Positions 1 through 5,962 of a stretch of DNA of 64,000 nucleotides are shown here, in pieces. Positions within the stretch are counted from its first letter, which is position 1, and the number at the start of each line of letters is the position of its first letter. Source of the stretch: Bifidobacterium callitrichidarum (GTDB lineage Bacteria > Actinomycetota > Actinomycetes > Actinomycetales > Bifidobacteriaceae); the NCBI RefSeq assembly GCF_003129905.1, contig NZ_QFFM01000014.1, forward strand, positions 34,185-98,184, in the 5' to 3' direction. The notes beneath the pieces are model-generated. The model ran no database searches and was not told where the DNA came from. It saw only the letters and a program-made list of their open reading frames with translations. A program made the position numbers and the translations under genes.

Positions 1-196
1 CGACGAAATCGCGCCCCTGCGGCGTGAGCTCCACGCCGTTGCGGGAACGGCTGAACAGTTTCAGCCCGTATTCCTTTTCGAACGTATTGATTTGCTTGGC
101 CAGGGCCGGCGTCGAGATATGCAGTTCGCGTCCGGCGTGGGCGAAGCTGCCGGTGTCCGCCGCCGCGATCACCGCGTCCAGTCGCTTGTCATACAT
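1..196 (-). CDS. LysR-family transcriptional regulator, 5' end only
   Basis: The reverse strand reads an open frame from an ATG at 196 that leaves the window at base 1, so about 65 residues are visible. They form the winged helix-turn-helix typical of LysR regulators: an N-terminal helix, the segment around TGSFAHAGRELHIS, then the recognition helix and the wing ending FSRSRNGVELTPQG. The gene is divergent from the exporter at 487, with a shared 290-bp upstream region. That is the usual LysR arrangement with its target, so control of the exporter is a reasonable inference. The effector domain is outside the window. Confidence 0.85.
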   Translation of the reverse strand, partial: MYDKRLDAVIAAADTGSFAHAGRELHISTPALAKQINTFEKEYGLKLFSRSRNGVELTPQGRDFV

Positions 197-486
197 GGTG
201 TGACCTAGCCCTTTCTTGCTATGCCCCCTCAGCGAGGGGATCCAGAATCGTGGTGTTCCACCTTCTCCGAGCCGAGGGTCGCCGAGGAGGAGTGGTTCGT
301 TTCCCGTCTGTTCTGGCGCCCCTCTCTGAGGGGAGCTGTCAGTCGAAGACTGACTGAGGGGAGCTTCCATAAACTAATAGTTCACAACCCATAAACCACA
401 ATCACTCACAAACCCATATCTTCCAACACTTCCCAAGCGTACAGTATCTCACGCAGTAACCAAAAGTATACATATGAAGGATACCA
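197..486. promoter_or_regulatory. Divergent intergenic region between LysR gene and MFS exporter
   Basis: This 290-bp gap should hold the promoters of both divergent genes. Two short palindromes are visible. CCCCTC-AGC-GAGGGG lies at 225-239, and a longer GC-rich repeat at 319-366 has CCCCTC facing GAGGGG and CAGTC facing GACTG. The part nearest the exporter (380-480) is AT-richer and is the likely promoter. I cannot assign a LysR box with confidence. Confidence 0.45.
319..366. repeat. Dispersed palindromic repeat (CTGAGGGGAGCT family), copy 1
   Basis: The segment contains nested inverted repeats (CCCCTC with GAGGGG, and CAGTC-GAA-GACTG) and ends in CTGAGGGGAGCT. Related sequences with CCCTCAGTCGGC or CTGAGGGG next to GCCAGCT or GGAGCTG occur near 39497, 39690, 53450 and 54317. 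It is a dispersed intergenic repeat with no coding sign. Confidence 0.6.
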
Positions 487-1866
487 GTGAGTTCAGTATC
501 GAAGTATTCCGCAAACCTCGCCACAGCCGCGGCGGCCATCGCCTCGTTCCTGGCCGGCATGGACGTGCTCATCGTCAACGTGGCGCTGCCCACCATCGCC
601 GCCGACCTCGGCGGGAACATGGCCGTGCAGCAGTGGGTGGTGGATGGCTACACGCTCCTGTTCGCGGCCCTGCTACTGCTCGCCGGCAGTCTCGCGGACC
701 AGTTCGGCGCCAAACGCATCTTCCTCATCGGCGCGGCCCTGTTCGGCGCCGCTTCGCTGTTCTGCTCGTTCGCATGGTCGATGATGGCCTTGGTCGCCGG
801 ACGCTGTGTGCTTGGCGTCGCCTCGGCGCTGCTGCTGCCGGCGTCGATGTCGCTGATCAATGAGGCCAGTCCGAACCCGCGATATCGCGCATGGGCGTTG
901 GCGCTCTGGGGTGCGGGCGGTGCCTCGGCTTCCGCGGTCGGGCCATTGCTCGGCGGATTGCTGACGCCGATCCACTGGAGTCTGGTGTTCGCCATCAACG
1001 TGCCGTTCTGCCTGGCCATTCTGGCGGTCGCCCCGCATATTGCGCCTTCGCCGCAACGGTCCACCCGATTCGATTGGATCGGTCAGATTCTGGCGTTGAT
1101 CGGATTGAGTGCCTTGGTCGCCGGCATTATCCAGGTCGGCTCCGCAGGATTCTCCGCGCCCTCAACGCTGACGCTGCTGGTCGCCGGCATAGTGGCGCTC
1201 GCGATGTTCGTGTATTCGCAGACCAAGGTCTCTTCCCCGATGATGCCGCTCGGCCTGTTCCGTGTGCGCGGCATGCAGGTGGCGTTGCAGATCGGATTCA
1301 TCATGATCTTCAACTGGTACGGCATGGTGTTCATCTGCACGATGTTCCTGCAGAACGAGTTGCATATGAACCCGTTCGCGGCTGGCCTGGTGTTCGTGCC
1401 GTCCGCATTCGTGACCATTGTCGGCAACCTGATGGGAGGGCGCATCGTCACTGCGCGCGGCTCGAAGTTCTCGATCACGTTGGGCCTGGCCATCATGATC
1501 GCCGGATTCCTGTTCGAATTCCTGTGCGCCCGGCCGATTCCGGTGTGGGTGATCGCCACGGGCCTGAGTGTGGTCGGATTCGGCGCGGCCATCACCACGC
1601 CGGCGGCTGCGGGAGTGGTTCTGAAAAGCGTGAGCGCCTCGCAGGCCGGCATCGCTTCCGCCATGTTCAACACGTTCCGCCAGGTCGGCGGCGCGATCGG
1701 CGTGGCGGTGTTCGGCGTGATCGCCACATTCCTGCCCTCGTTGGATCTGGCATTGCGCGCGGTGTTCCTCGCATCCGCGCTACTGCTCGCGTACGTACTG
1801 GCATTCGAATTCCTGCGTTGGAAGGATGCTCCCATGACTGCCGCCACCGCCGAATCGGTGGCATAA
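487..1866 (+). CDS. MFS drug exporter, DHA2 (EmrB/QacA-like) family
   Basis: This is a 459-residue integral membrane protein with a hydrophobic profile along its whole length. The N-terminal segment contains DVLIVNVALPTI, the first-helix motif of the DHA2 proton-drug antiporters. It is followed by the region around LAGSLADQFGAKRIFLIG, which is the MFS loop 2-3 motif. A GTG at 487 is used as the start because the conserved first helix begins shortly after it; the ATG at 474 is in another frame. The likely role is proton-driven export of a small toxic compound. The divergent LysR gene is a candidate regulator. The substrate is unknown. Confidence 0.85.
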   Translation: MSSVSKYSANLATAAAAIASFLAGMDVLIVNVALPTIAADLGGNMAVQQWVVDGYTLLFAALLLLAGSLADQFGAKRIFLIGAALFGAASLFCSFAWSMMALVAGRCVLGVASALLLPASMSLINEASPNPRYRAWALALWGAGGASASAVGPLLGGLLTPIHWSLVFAINVPFCLAILAVAPHIAPSPQRSTRFDWIGQILALIGLSALVAGIIQVGSAGFSAPSTLTLLVAGIVALAMFVYSQTKVSSPMMPLGLFRVRGMQVALQIGFIMIFNWYGMVFICTMFLQNELHMNPFAAGLVFVPSAFVTIVGNLMGGRIVTARGSKFSITLGLAIMIAGFLFEFLCARPIPVWVIATGLSVVGFGAAITTPAAAGVVLKSVSASQAGIASAMFNTFRQVGGAIGVAVFGVIATFLPSLDLALRAVFLASALLLAYVLAFEFLRWKDAPMTAATAESVA

Positions 1867-1901
1867 TCGGGAACTGGACCGAATCACCGATGATGGGATG
1901 A

Positions 1902-2294
1902 ATGGAGATGGCGACGATGGCACAGGAGCATGAGGGCGCGGCGGCACTGAACGTGAAGAGCGCGAACGATATCAAGGTGATTGCCAATGTGGGCACGGGC
2001 ACGATGGGGCATGCCATTGCGTTGCAATTCGCGCTCGCCGGCTACCAGACGCGCTTGGTGGGCCGTAGCGAGGCCTCGCTTGACCGTGGTATGGCCCGCA
2101 TTCGGTCGGATGCGGAGACGTTCGCCGGTGCCGGACTGCTACGTGCGGGCGAATCCGTGGATGATGTGCTGGCCCGCATCACGCCGGTCGTCGGCTATGA
2201 GCAGGGTGTGGCCGATGCCGATTTCGTCATCGAATCGGTGGCGGAAAACCGGGGAGTCAAGCAGGACGTGTGGCGCGAAATCGCCCGGTCCTGG
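1902..2294 (+). pseudogene. 3-hydroxyacyl-CoA dehydrogenase, 5' part, cut by prophage
   Basis: The first 131 codons of an NAD-binding 3-hydroxyacyl-CoA (3-hydroxybutyryl-CoA) dehydrogenase are present. The Rossmann motif GTGTMG and the segment ADFVIESVAEN are typical of the family. The reading frame enters prophage DNA at attL (2290-2294) and stops at 2372 after unrelated residues. The remaining 213 codons lie at 19534-20175, in the same frame once the prophage is removed, giving a 344-residue enzyme. The first ATG at 1902 is used, but ATGs at 1908 and 1917 are also possible. The lysogen should therefore lack this activity. Confidence 0.85.
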
Positions 2295-2643
2295 GTGCTA
2301 GACCTTCTTGAAAGACTTTCATACCGCCGTCACCGGAATCGCCGGGGCGGCGGTTGTTTGTATAACCCATAAGTTCGGGCGTGGTCAGATTCGGGTTAAG
2401 CAACGTTGCAACGTCGGTCCCCAGAAAGTCGGCGGCGGCCTGAGTCTCGTTGATTGTCCAAGTAATCTCGCTGCGAAGTTTCTTGGACACTGTTTGTGGC
2501 GCAATGCCAAGTGCGTGCGCTAAATCTTTCTTTTGGATATGGCGGGCGTTGACCATTAAGTTAACGTTCATTGCCACGATATCTTGTGCTTTTGCCCTTG
2601 CGGCTGGCTGTGTCATTGTTGCTGTCATAGCTACATAATACAA
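2257..2643 (-). CDS. Repressor-like HTH protein, prophage (truncated-tail) form; gene spans attP
   Basis: The integrated form is up to 128 residues, with a Cro/CI-type helix-turn-helix at KKDLAHALGIAPQTVSKKLR. The last 10 codons and the stop (TGA at 2257-2259) come from the antisense strand of the host dehydrogenase, beyond the attL core. In the circular phage the frame passes the same core (codon 118, AGG) into 19528-19430, adds 32 residues and ends ALFKLAA. The first in-frame ATG is at 2628; a TTG at 2643, preceded by GAGAAG, is the longest option. The gene diverges from the HTH gene at 2709 across a 65-bp operator-like gap. It is most likely the lysogeny repressor. Confidence 0.75.
   Translation of the reverse strand: MYYVAMTATMTQPAARAKAQDIVAMNVNLMVNARHIQKKDLAHALGIAPQTVSKKLRSEITWTINETQAAADFLGTDVATLLNPNLTTPELMGYTNNRRPGDSGDGGMKVFQEGLAPRTGRFRATRPA
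2284..2300. other. attL: left prophage junction
   Basis: Host sequence CCCGGTCC (2284-2291) runs through the core CCTGG (2290-2294) into phage sequence GTGCTAGACC. Joining the host half here to the host half at attR gives CCCGGTCCTGGACCGGG, a perfect 17-bp inverted repeat with one central base. The core is short but the junction is supported by exact frame restoration of the host gene. Confidence 0.8.
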
Positions 2644-2669
2644 CGACGTTTTACTTCTCTCGGCGTGTT

Positions 2670-2702
2670 GTGTTGATACACTCGATATTTATGTGATAAC
2701 AC
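2670..2702. promoter_or_regulatory. Operator-like dyads between repressor and cro-like genes
   Basis: Two related dyads lie in the gap between the divergent HTH genes: GTGTTGATACAC at 2670-2681 and GTGATAACAC at 2693-2702. Both have a GTG...CAC frame with an AT-rich centre of four bases, as expected for binding sites of small HTH dimers. The region is AT-rich compared with flanking DNA and must hold both divergent promoters. Confidence 0.5.
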
Positions 2703-2708
2703 TATCGT

Positions 2709-2954
2709 GTGGTTTTACTTCAGTCGTCAAAAGATACGTCAGAGAGGTTGTGGAATCTCATGCGCCAATGCTGTGTCACTCAAAGGGACACGGCTAGCGC
2801 TATTGGCATTTCACCTCAGCTGCTCGGCAACAAATTGCACGGCCGCGCTAACTACACGCTGCGCGACCTGAGCCGGTTGGCAGATTACTTCGACGTGTCA
2901 ATTGACTATCTGACTGGTCGTTCTGACATTAAGCAGCCAATGGAGGTGAAGTGA
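2709..2954 (+). CDS. Cro/CI-type HTH regulator
   Basis: The 81-residue frame contains an XRE-type helix-turn-helix: TQRDTASAIGISPQLLGNKL followed by a leucine-rich third helix and SIDYLTGRSD, the usual end of this fold. Its first codons may be GTG at 2709, or ATG at 2760 (MRQCC). It is the first gene of the rightward early transcript and overlaps the next gene by ATGA at 2951-2955. By position opposite the repressor it is the likely Cro, shutting off the repressor during lytic growth. The exact role is inferred from layout. Confidence 0.7.
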   Translation: MVLLQSSKDTSERLWNLMRQCCVTQRDTASAIGISPQLLGNKLHGRANYTLRDLSRLADYFDVSIDYLTGRSDIKQPMEVK

Positions 2955-3184
2955 TGGAGATTGCGAATGAGCTAGATCTGTTGCCGAACGATATCGCCGT
3001 GTATGAGGACCATGGCGTCCCGCGCGCGTTCCGCGTGCTGTGCTGGACCGTCACGACCCCGGTTCAACCGGTGCTGTCGTGCGGCATGCCGGGGGAGCGT
3101 CGCGGGGCTAATGCCTATGACGTTCTCACGCCCGGCGAAATGGCGTTCGTCGGCGGTATCCGTCGCGGGGAGGCTCGGGACTGA
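2954..3184 (+). CDS. Small early phage protein, unknown function
   Basis: A 76-residue acidic protein starts at the ATG of an ATGA overlap with the HTH gene and ends in another ATGA overlap with the next gene. This tight translational coupling argues that it is real. No motif is recognised. The centre, FRVLCWTVTTPVQPVLSCGM, holds two cysteines but no zinc-finger spacing that I trust. Confidence 0.55.
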   Translation: MEIANELDLLPNDIAVYEDHGVPRAFRVLCWTVTTPVQPVLSCGMPGERRGANAYDVLTPGEMAFVGGIRRGEARD

Positions 3185-3396
3185 TGGCGGTTTTCACGAA
3201 GGAATCCCATAACCATTTCGATGTGGACACGTTCGGGGACGTGAACGAGGGTTTTTCGTTCGGTTTCAGCATCAGCGTGGACGGTGATTATTTCACGGTT
3301 TCGGGCATGTCCATGGCGGAACTGCTGGACATCAACAAGGCGATAGCCAGGGCAATCGGCGGCGTGCGCCGCCAGCTGAGAGGAGTGAGGGCATGA
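3184..3396 (+). CDS. Small early phage protein, unknown function
   Basis: A 70-residue protein is coupled to both neighbours by ATGA overlaps at 3182-3186 and 3393-3396. Its C-terminal half (MSMAELLDINKAIARAIGGV) looks like a helix pair. No family is recognised. It belongs to the compact early cassette and could be a regulatory or DNA-binding accessory protein, but nothing in the sequence proves this. Confidence 0.55.
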   Translation: MAVFTKESHNHFDVDTFGDVNEGFSFGFSISVDGDYFTVSGMSMAELLDINKAIARAIGGVRRQLRGVRA

Positions 3397-3581
3397 CCCT
3401 GTACGAGAAGATTCTTTTCCTGCCGGCCGAAATCATGCTGCTGGTGTCGTCGCTGTCGTGGCGCACATGGCCGATAGCCGTGGGGGCCGTGGCGGTGATC
3501 GCGGTGACGGTGTTCTGCAGGACCGTGCGGTCCGACGGCAGTCCCGTGCGCGGCCCCGAACGCGGGGAGGCCGGCCGCTGA
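3393..3581 (+). CDS. Small membrane protein in phage early cassette
   Basis: A 62-residue protein has one clear hydrophobic segment (IAVGAVAVIAVTVF) after an amphipathic start, and a short charged tail. The SD sequence AGGAG lies upstream of the ATG at 3393. Its stop TGA at 3579-3581 overlaps the next start. A single-pass inner-membrane protein in the early region could take part in superinfection exclusion or regulation, but this is only a position-based suggestion. Confidence 0.5.
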   Translation: MTLYEKILFLPAEIMLLVSSLSWRTWPIAVGAVAVIAVTVFCRTVRSDGSPVRGPERGEAGR

Positions 3582-3796
3582 TGTGTCACGCGAAGCTCAG
3601 GCAGACGGACGAGGGCGATTACACGTTCCTGACGGCATTGAGCCAGAACGGTGTCGTCAAGCTGCTGATACGGCCGCATCCCATCCGCCGTGACGGCACG
3701 GTGTGCGACAGACCATCCCAGGTGTACACGCTTACGCCCTCCGAGGTGCGGGGGCTCATCGCCGTGCTGAACATCATGCCGGACCCGGCCGAATAG
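3581..3796 (+). CDS. Small phage protein, unknown function
   Basis: A 71-residue protein starts at an ATG overlapping the previous stop (TGATG). It is mixed alpha/beta by eye, with a beta-like stretch GVVKLLIRPHP and a helical C-terminus LTPSEVRGLIAVLNIM. No family is recognised. It closes the cassette of overlapping early genes; a 410-bp gap without a convincing gene follows. Confidence 0.5.
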   Translation: MCHAKLRQTDEGDYTFLTALSQNGVVKLLIRPHPIRRDGTVCDRPSQVYTLTPSEVRGLIAVLNIMPDPAE

Positions 3797-4206
3797 GGCC
3801 GGCGTTCCTTCCGAATAACTCAACGGGCCGTGATTGGTGACGACACTCGGTTAGCCATAGCCCACGCTTGAAAAGTACCCGGGCGCGCCTTGCCCAGCGC
3901 GTTACAAACACACGTCATGCGGTGGCGTGGTTACAACGGCGGCCGGGGGCCGCCATGCGGGACTACTGAACGACTTGGGGCGCATTGTCAGGGTGCAACA
4001 GGGTGCTTCACCGCCATGCGTGGCGGGCCCCTTGTCGTGACCTTGCGCGCGGCCTCGGCCGCTGACCTCAATGCGATATACGTGGCTCCGTTACGAAGCA
4101 ATTGGGCGAACCTCACCGGAAACGAATGGCGGAGCCTTATGGCTCCACGCCTGTTTTCGGCTTAGGTTCCCCCGCTCAACCGTTCACCACCCGAAGGTGA
4201 CATGAC
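3797..4206. other. 410-bp gene-free region rich in hairpins; candidate structured RNA
   Basis: No credible gene lies here. Three strong perfect hairpins are visible: GGCGGCC-GGG-GGCCGCC at 3938-3954, GCGGCC-TC-GGCCGC at 4049-4062 and GGAGCC-TTAT-GGCTCC at 4131-4146. The motif CCGCCATGCG occurs twice (around 3952 and 4011). Such density in an otherwise gene-packed prophage suggests a structured noncoding RNA or a replication or packaging region. It does not match tmRNA, 6S or tRNA as I know them. Confidence 0.4.
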
Positions 4207-4617
4207 ATGAAAACTCTTCCATCCACCGACCTGCCGGACAGACCCCGGATACAGAACACGAAGCGAGGTAACAGAATGGGATATGCAGTCGATTACAGAC
4301 CGAACAGGAAAAGGGCGAGAAGGCAGACGCCCCAGAACAAGGCCCAGCGGACGAAGGACATCAGGAACGCCGTCCGTTGGAACCTCGCCCAATTGGAGCA
4401 CGACACCCTGGGAGCCGAGACCATCAGCCGCGACATGGTGTGCGGCCTGCTCAGGCTCGGCAAGATCGCACCGACCGCCGACCCGACCGGCGACCACGTG
4501 CTTCAGGAGCTCATCAGCAAGGGCGTGGTGCTGCGCCCGGCCAAACGTGCCGGCGTGCAGGTGTTCGACCGGGCCGACCTGCTGGCCTCGCTCAAGTCAT
4601 GGGCGGGCGTGCAGTGA
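4207..4617 (+). CDS. Phage protein with basic N-terminus, unknown function
   Basis: The frame gives 136 residues from the ATG at 4207, which has GAAGGTGAC upstream. A second start at 4276 (MGYAVDYRPNRKRARRQ) has GAGGT at good spacing and would give 113 residues. The N-terminus is very basic and the C-terminal half reads like a winged helix (two helices followed by GVVLRPAKRAGVQVFDR). A DNA- or RNA-binding role is plausible. Its stop overlaps the start of the next gene. Confidence 0.55.
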   Translation: MKTLPSTDLPDRPRIQNTKRGNRMGYAVDYRPNRKRARRQTPQNKAQRTKDIRNAVRWNLAQLEHDTLGAETISRDMVCGLLRLGKIAPTADPTGDHVLQELISKGVVLRPAKRAGVQVFDRADLLASLKSWAGVQ

Positions 4618-4808
4618 ACCCGCGCACGAAGCTGACCACCACGCAGGCCGCCCGGTACGTGGGCCTGTCCAAACGGCAGATGGAACGACTCAGGGACAAC
4701 GGCGCCGGGCCCACGTGGTTCCGCGCCGGCGACTCGCTGAACAGCCCGTGCATGTACGAGGTGGCCGACCTCGACATGTGGGTGAAGGCTCGGAAAGGGG
4801 CGAGGTGA
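4614..4808 (+). CDS. Excisionase/AlpA-like HTH protein
   Basis: This 64-residue protein carries the short winged HTH of AlpA/Xis-like proteins: LTTTQAARYVGLSKRQMERL, then GAGPTWFRAGD and a wing with YEVADLDMWV. The GTG at 4614 overlaps the upstream stop (GTGA); an ATG at 4599 is an alternative. It ends in an ATG overlap with the HNH gene. It could be the recombination directionality factor, although it is not adjacent to the integrase, or a DNA-packaging regulator like small terminase partners. Confidence 0.6.
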   Translation: MNPRTKLTTTQAARYVGLSKRQMERLRDNGAGPTWFRAGDSLNSPCMYEVADLDMWVKARKGAR

Positions 4809-5527
4809 TGGCTCGCAGGCAGACCATAGACCCGCTGGTGCGGGCGAAGGTCATCGAGACATGGGGCGGCGAATGCTGGCTGGGCTTGCCCGGATGCACG
4901 CGCGTGGGCACCGAGGACGACCACATAGTGCCGTATTCGCACGGCGGTATGGACACGGTGCCTAATATCCGGCGTGCATGCAAGCACTGCAATGCCAGCC
5001 GACAGGACCGCGTGCTGTATGGATATGGCGCGAGGCTGCACATGATCGTGGCCCCGCCCGGCAGCTGCGACCGTGAGGCCGTGGACTACATCGAATCGCA
5101 TAGGAATACGGGCGACCCCGTGGTTAGCTTCAATGCCATGGCCTCCGCTATGGGCCTCGTGTCCCCCAGCCCGGCCGAACGCCGCGCGGTGGCCATGGCC
5201 TGGTCGGGTGCCTACCGCCAGTTCGCCATCAGCGCTGAGCCCATAGACGTGTGGTGCGTCCGTACCACGCCCGGCACCAAACGCCACCCCCGCATGCTGG
5301 ACGAATGGATAGCGCTTGACTACGACGTGCATGTGATAGACCCCGGCTTCGGCATCGAGTGGGAACGGGCCGGGGACGACGCGGCGCGCAAGATGGTGCG
5401 GCAATGGTACGCGCTTCACCTGTCACAGGAACTGGTGGACGCGAGGCAGCGGGAGCGACGCGCGAGGCTCGTGGCCCTCGGCCTTCGCACTGATCGTGCG
5501 CAGTCGCCTTCGCGGCCGGAATGGTGA
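4808..5527 (+). CDS. HNH endonuclease
   Basis: A 239-residue protein carries a zinc-bound HNH core near its N-terminus: Cys23 and Cys30, the catalytic Asp38-His39 pair in DDHIVP, then Cys58-x-x-Cys61-Asn62. The C-terminal 150 residues are not recognised. HNH endonucleases next to terminase genes are known to stimulate cos cleavage in HK97-like phages, so a packaging role is likely. The gene sits just before an AT-rich cos-like spacer and terS. Confidence 0.8.
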   Translation: MARRQTIDPLVRAKVIETWGGECWLGLPGCTRVGTEDDHIVPYSHGGMDTVPNIRRACKHCNASRQDRVLYGYGARLHMIVAPPGSCDREAVDYIESHRNTGDPVVSFNAMASAMGLVSPSPAERRAVAMAWSGAYRQFAISAEPIDVWCVRTTPGTKRHPRMLDEWIALDYDVHVIDPGFGIEWERAGDDAARKMVRQWYALHLSQELVDARQRERRARLVALGLRTDRAQSPSRPEW

Positions 5528-5656
5528 CCGCCGTTTTTTAAAAGCCCGGCCGGCCAAAAGACCCCGCGCCCAGTTTTTTATCCCCCCAAACCAAATAAAA
5601 AAAATTAGAAAACGGCGGAATACCAACGAAAACAAGCAAATACACGAGGTAACGAA
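5528..5656. other. AT-rich spacer with 10-bp inverted repeat, candidate cos/terminator
   Basis: CCGCCGTTTT at 5528-5537 and AAAACGGCGG at 5609-5618 form a perfect 10-bp inverted repeat around runs of A and T. The composition contrasts sharply with the GC-rich surroundings. The place, between HNH and terminase genes, is the usual site of cos. It could also be a transcription terminator followed by the late promoter. Confidence 0.4.
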
Positions 5657-5962
5657 ATGCAAATGACACTACCGGGCTTCGATGATTATTACACCCCCAA
5701 CGAGGGCCTGCAGGAGAAGGCCACAAAAGAACTCATCGACTCCTACGTGCAAGGCCGGCCGCTGAACCCCTCCGCTGTGTACATCTGCAAAACGATGATT
5801 AACATAGCCCGCAATTTCGACGCCCTGAATGCCAAGGGCCGCGACACGTCGCGCGTCATGGCCCAGCTTCTCAGCTGGTACCAGGAACTGGAAAACAAGT
5901 CGCCGGCCGCCAAGGAACTGGACCCGGCGCTTACCGCCCTGCTGGCCGAGGCCAAGGCATGA
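5657..5962 (+). CDS. Terminase small subunit (putative)
   Basis: A 101-residue mostly helical protein lies directly upstream of, and overlaps by 4 bp (ATGA), the terminase large subunit. It has the SD GAGGTAACG before its ATG. The segment PSAVYICKTMINIARNFDALNAKGRDTSRVMAQLL resembles the oligomerisation helices of P27-type small terminases. The assignment rests on size, position and helical content rather than on a diagnostic motif. Confidence 0.65.
   Translation: MQMTLPGFDDYYTPNEGLQEKATKELIDSYVQGRPLNPSAVYICKTMINIARNFDALNAKGRDTSRVMAQLLSWYQELENKSPAAKELDPALTALLAEAKA

Noticed and set aside
3890..4165. A 91-codon frame in the hairpin-rich prophage gap
   Set aside because: It runs through all the hairpins, has no ribosome-binding site and a low-complexity composition, so it is unlikely to be a protein.
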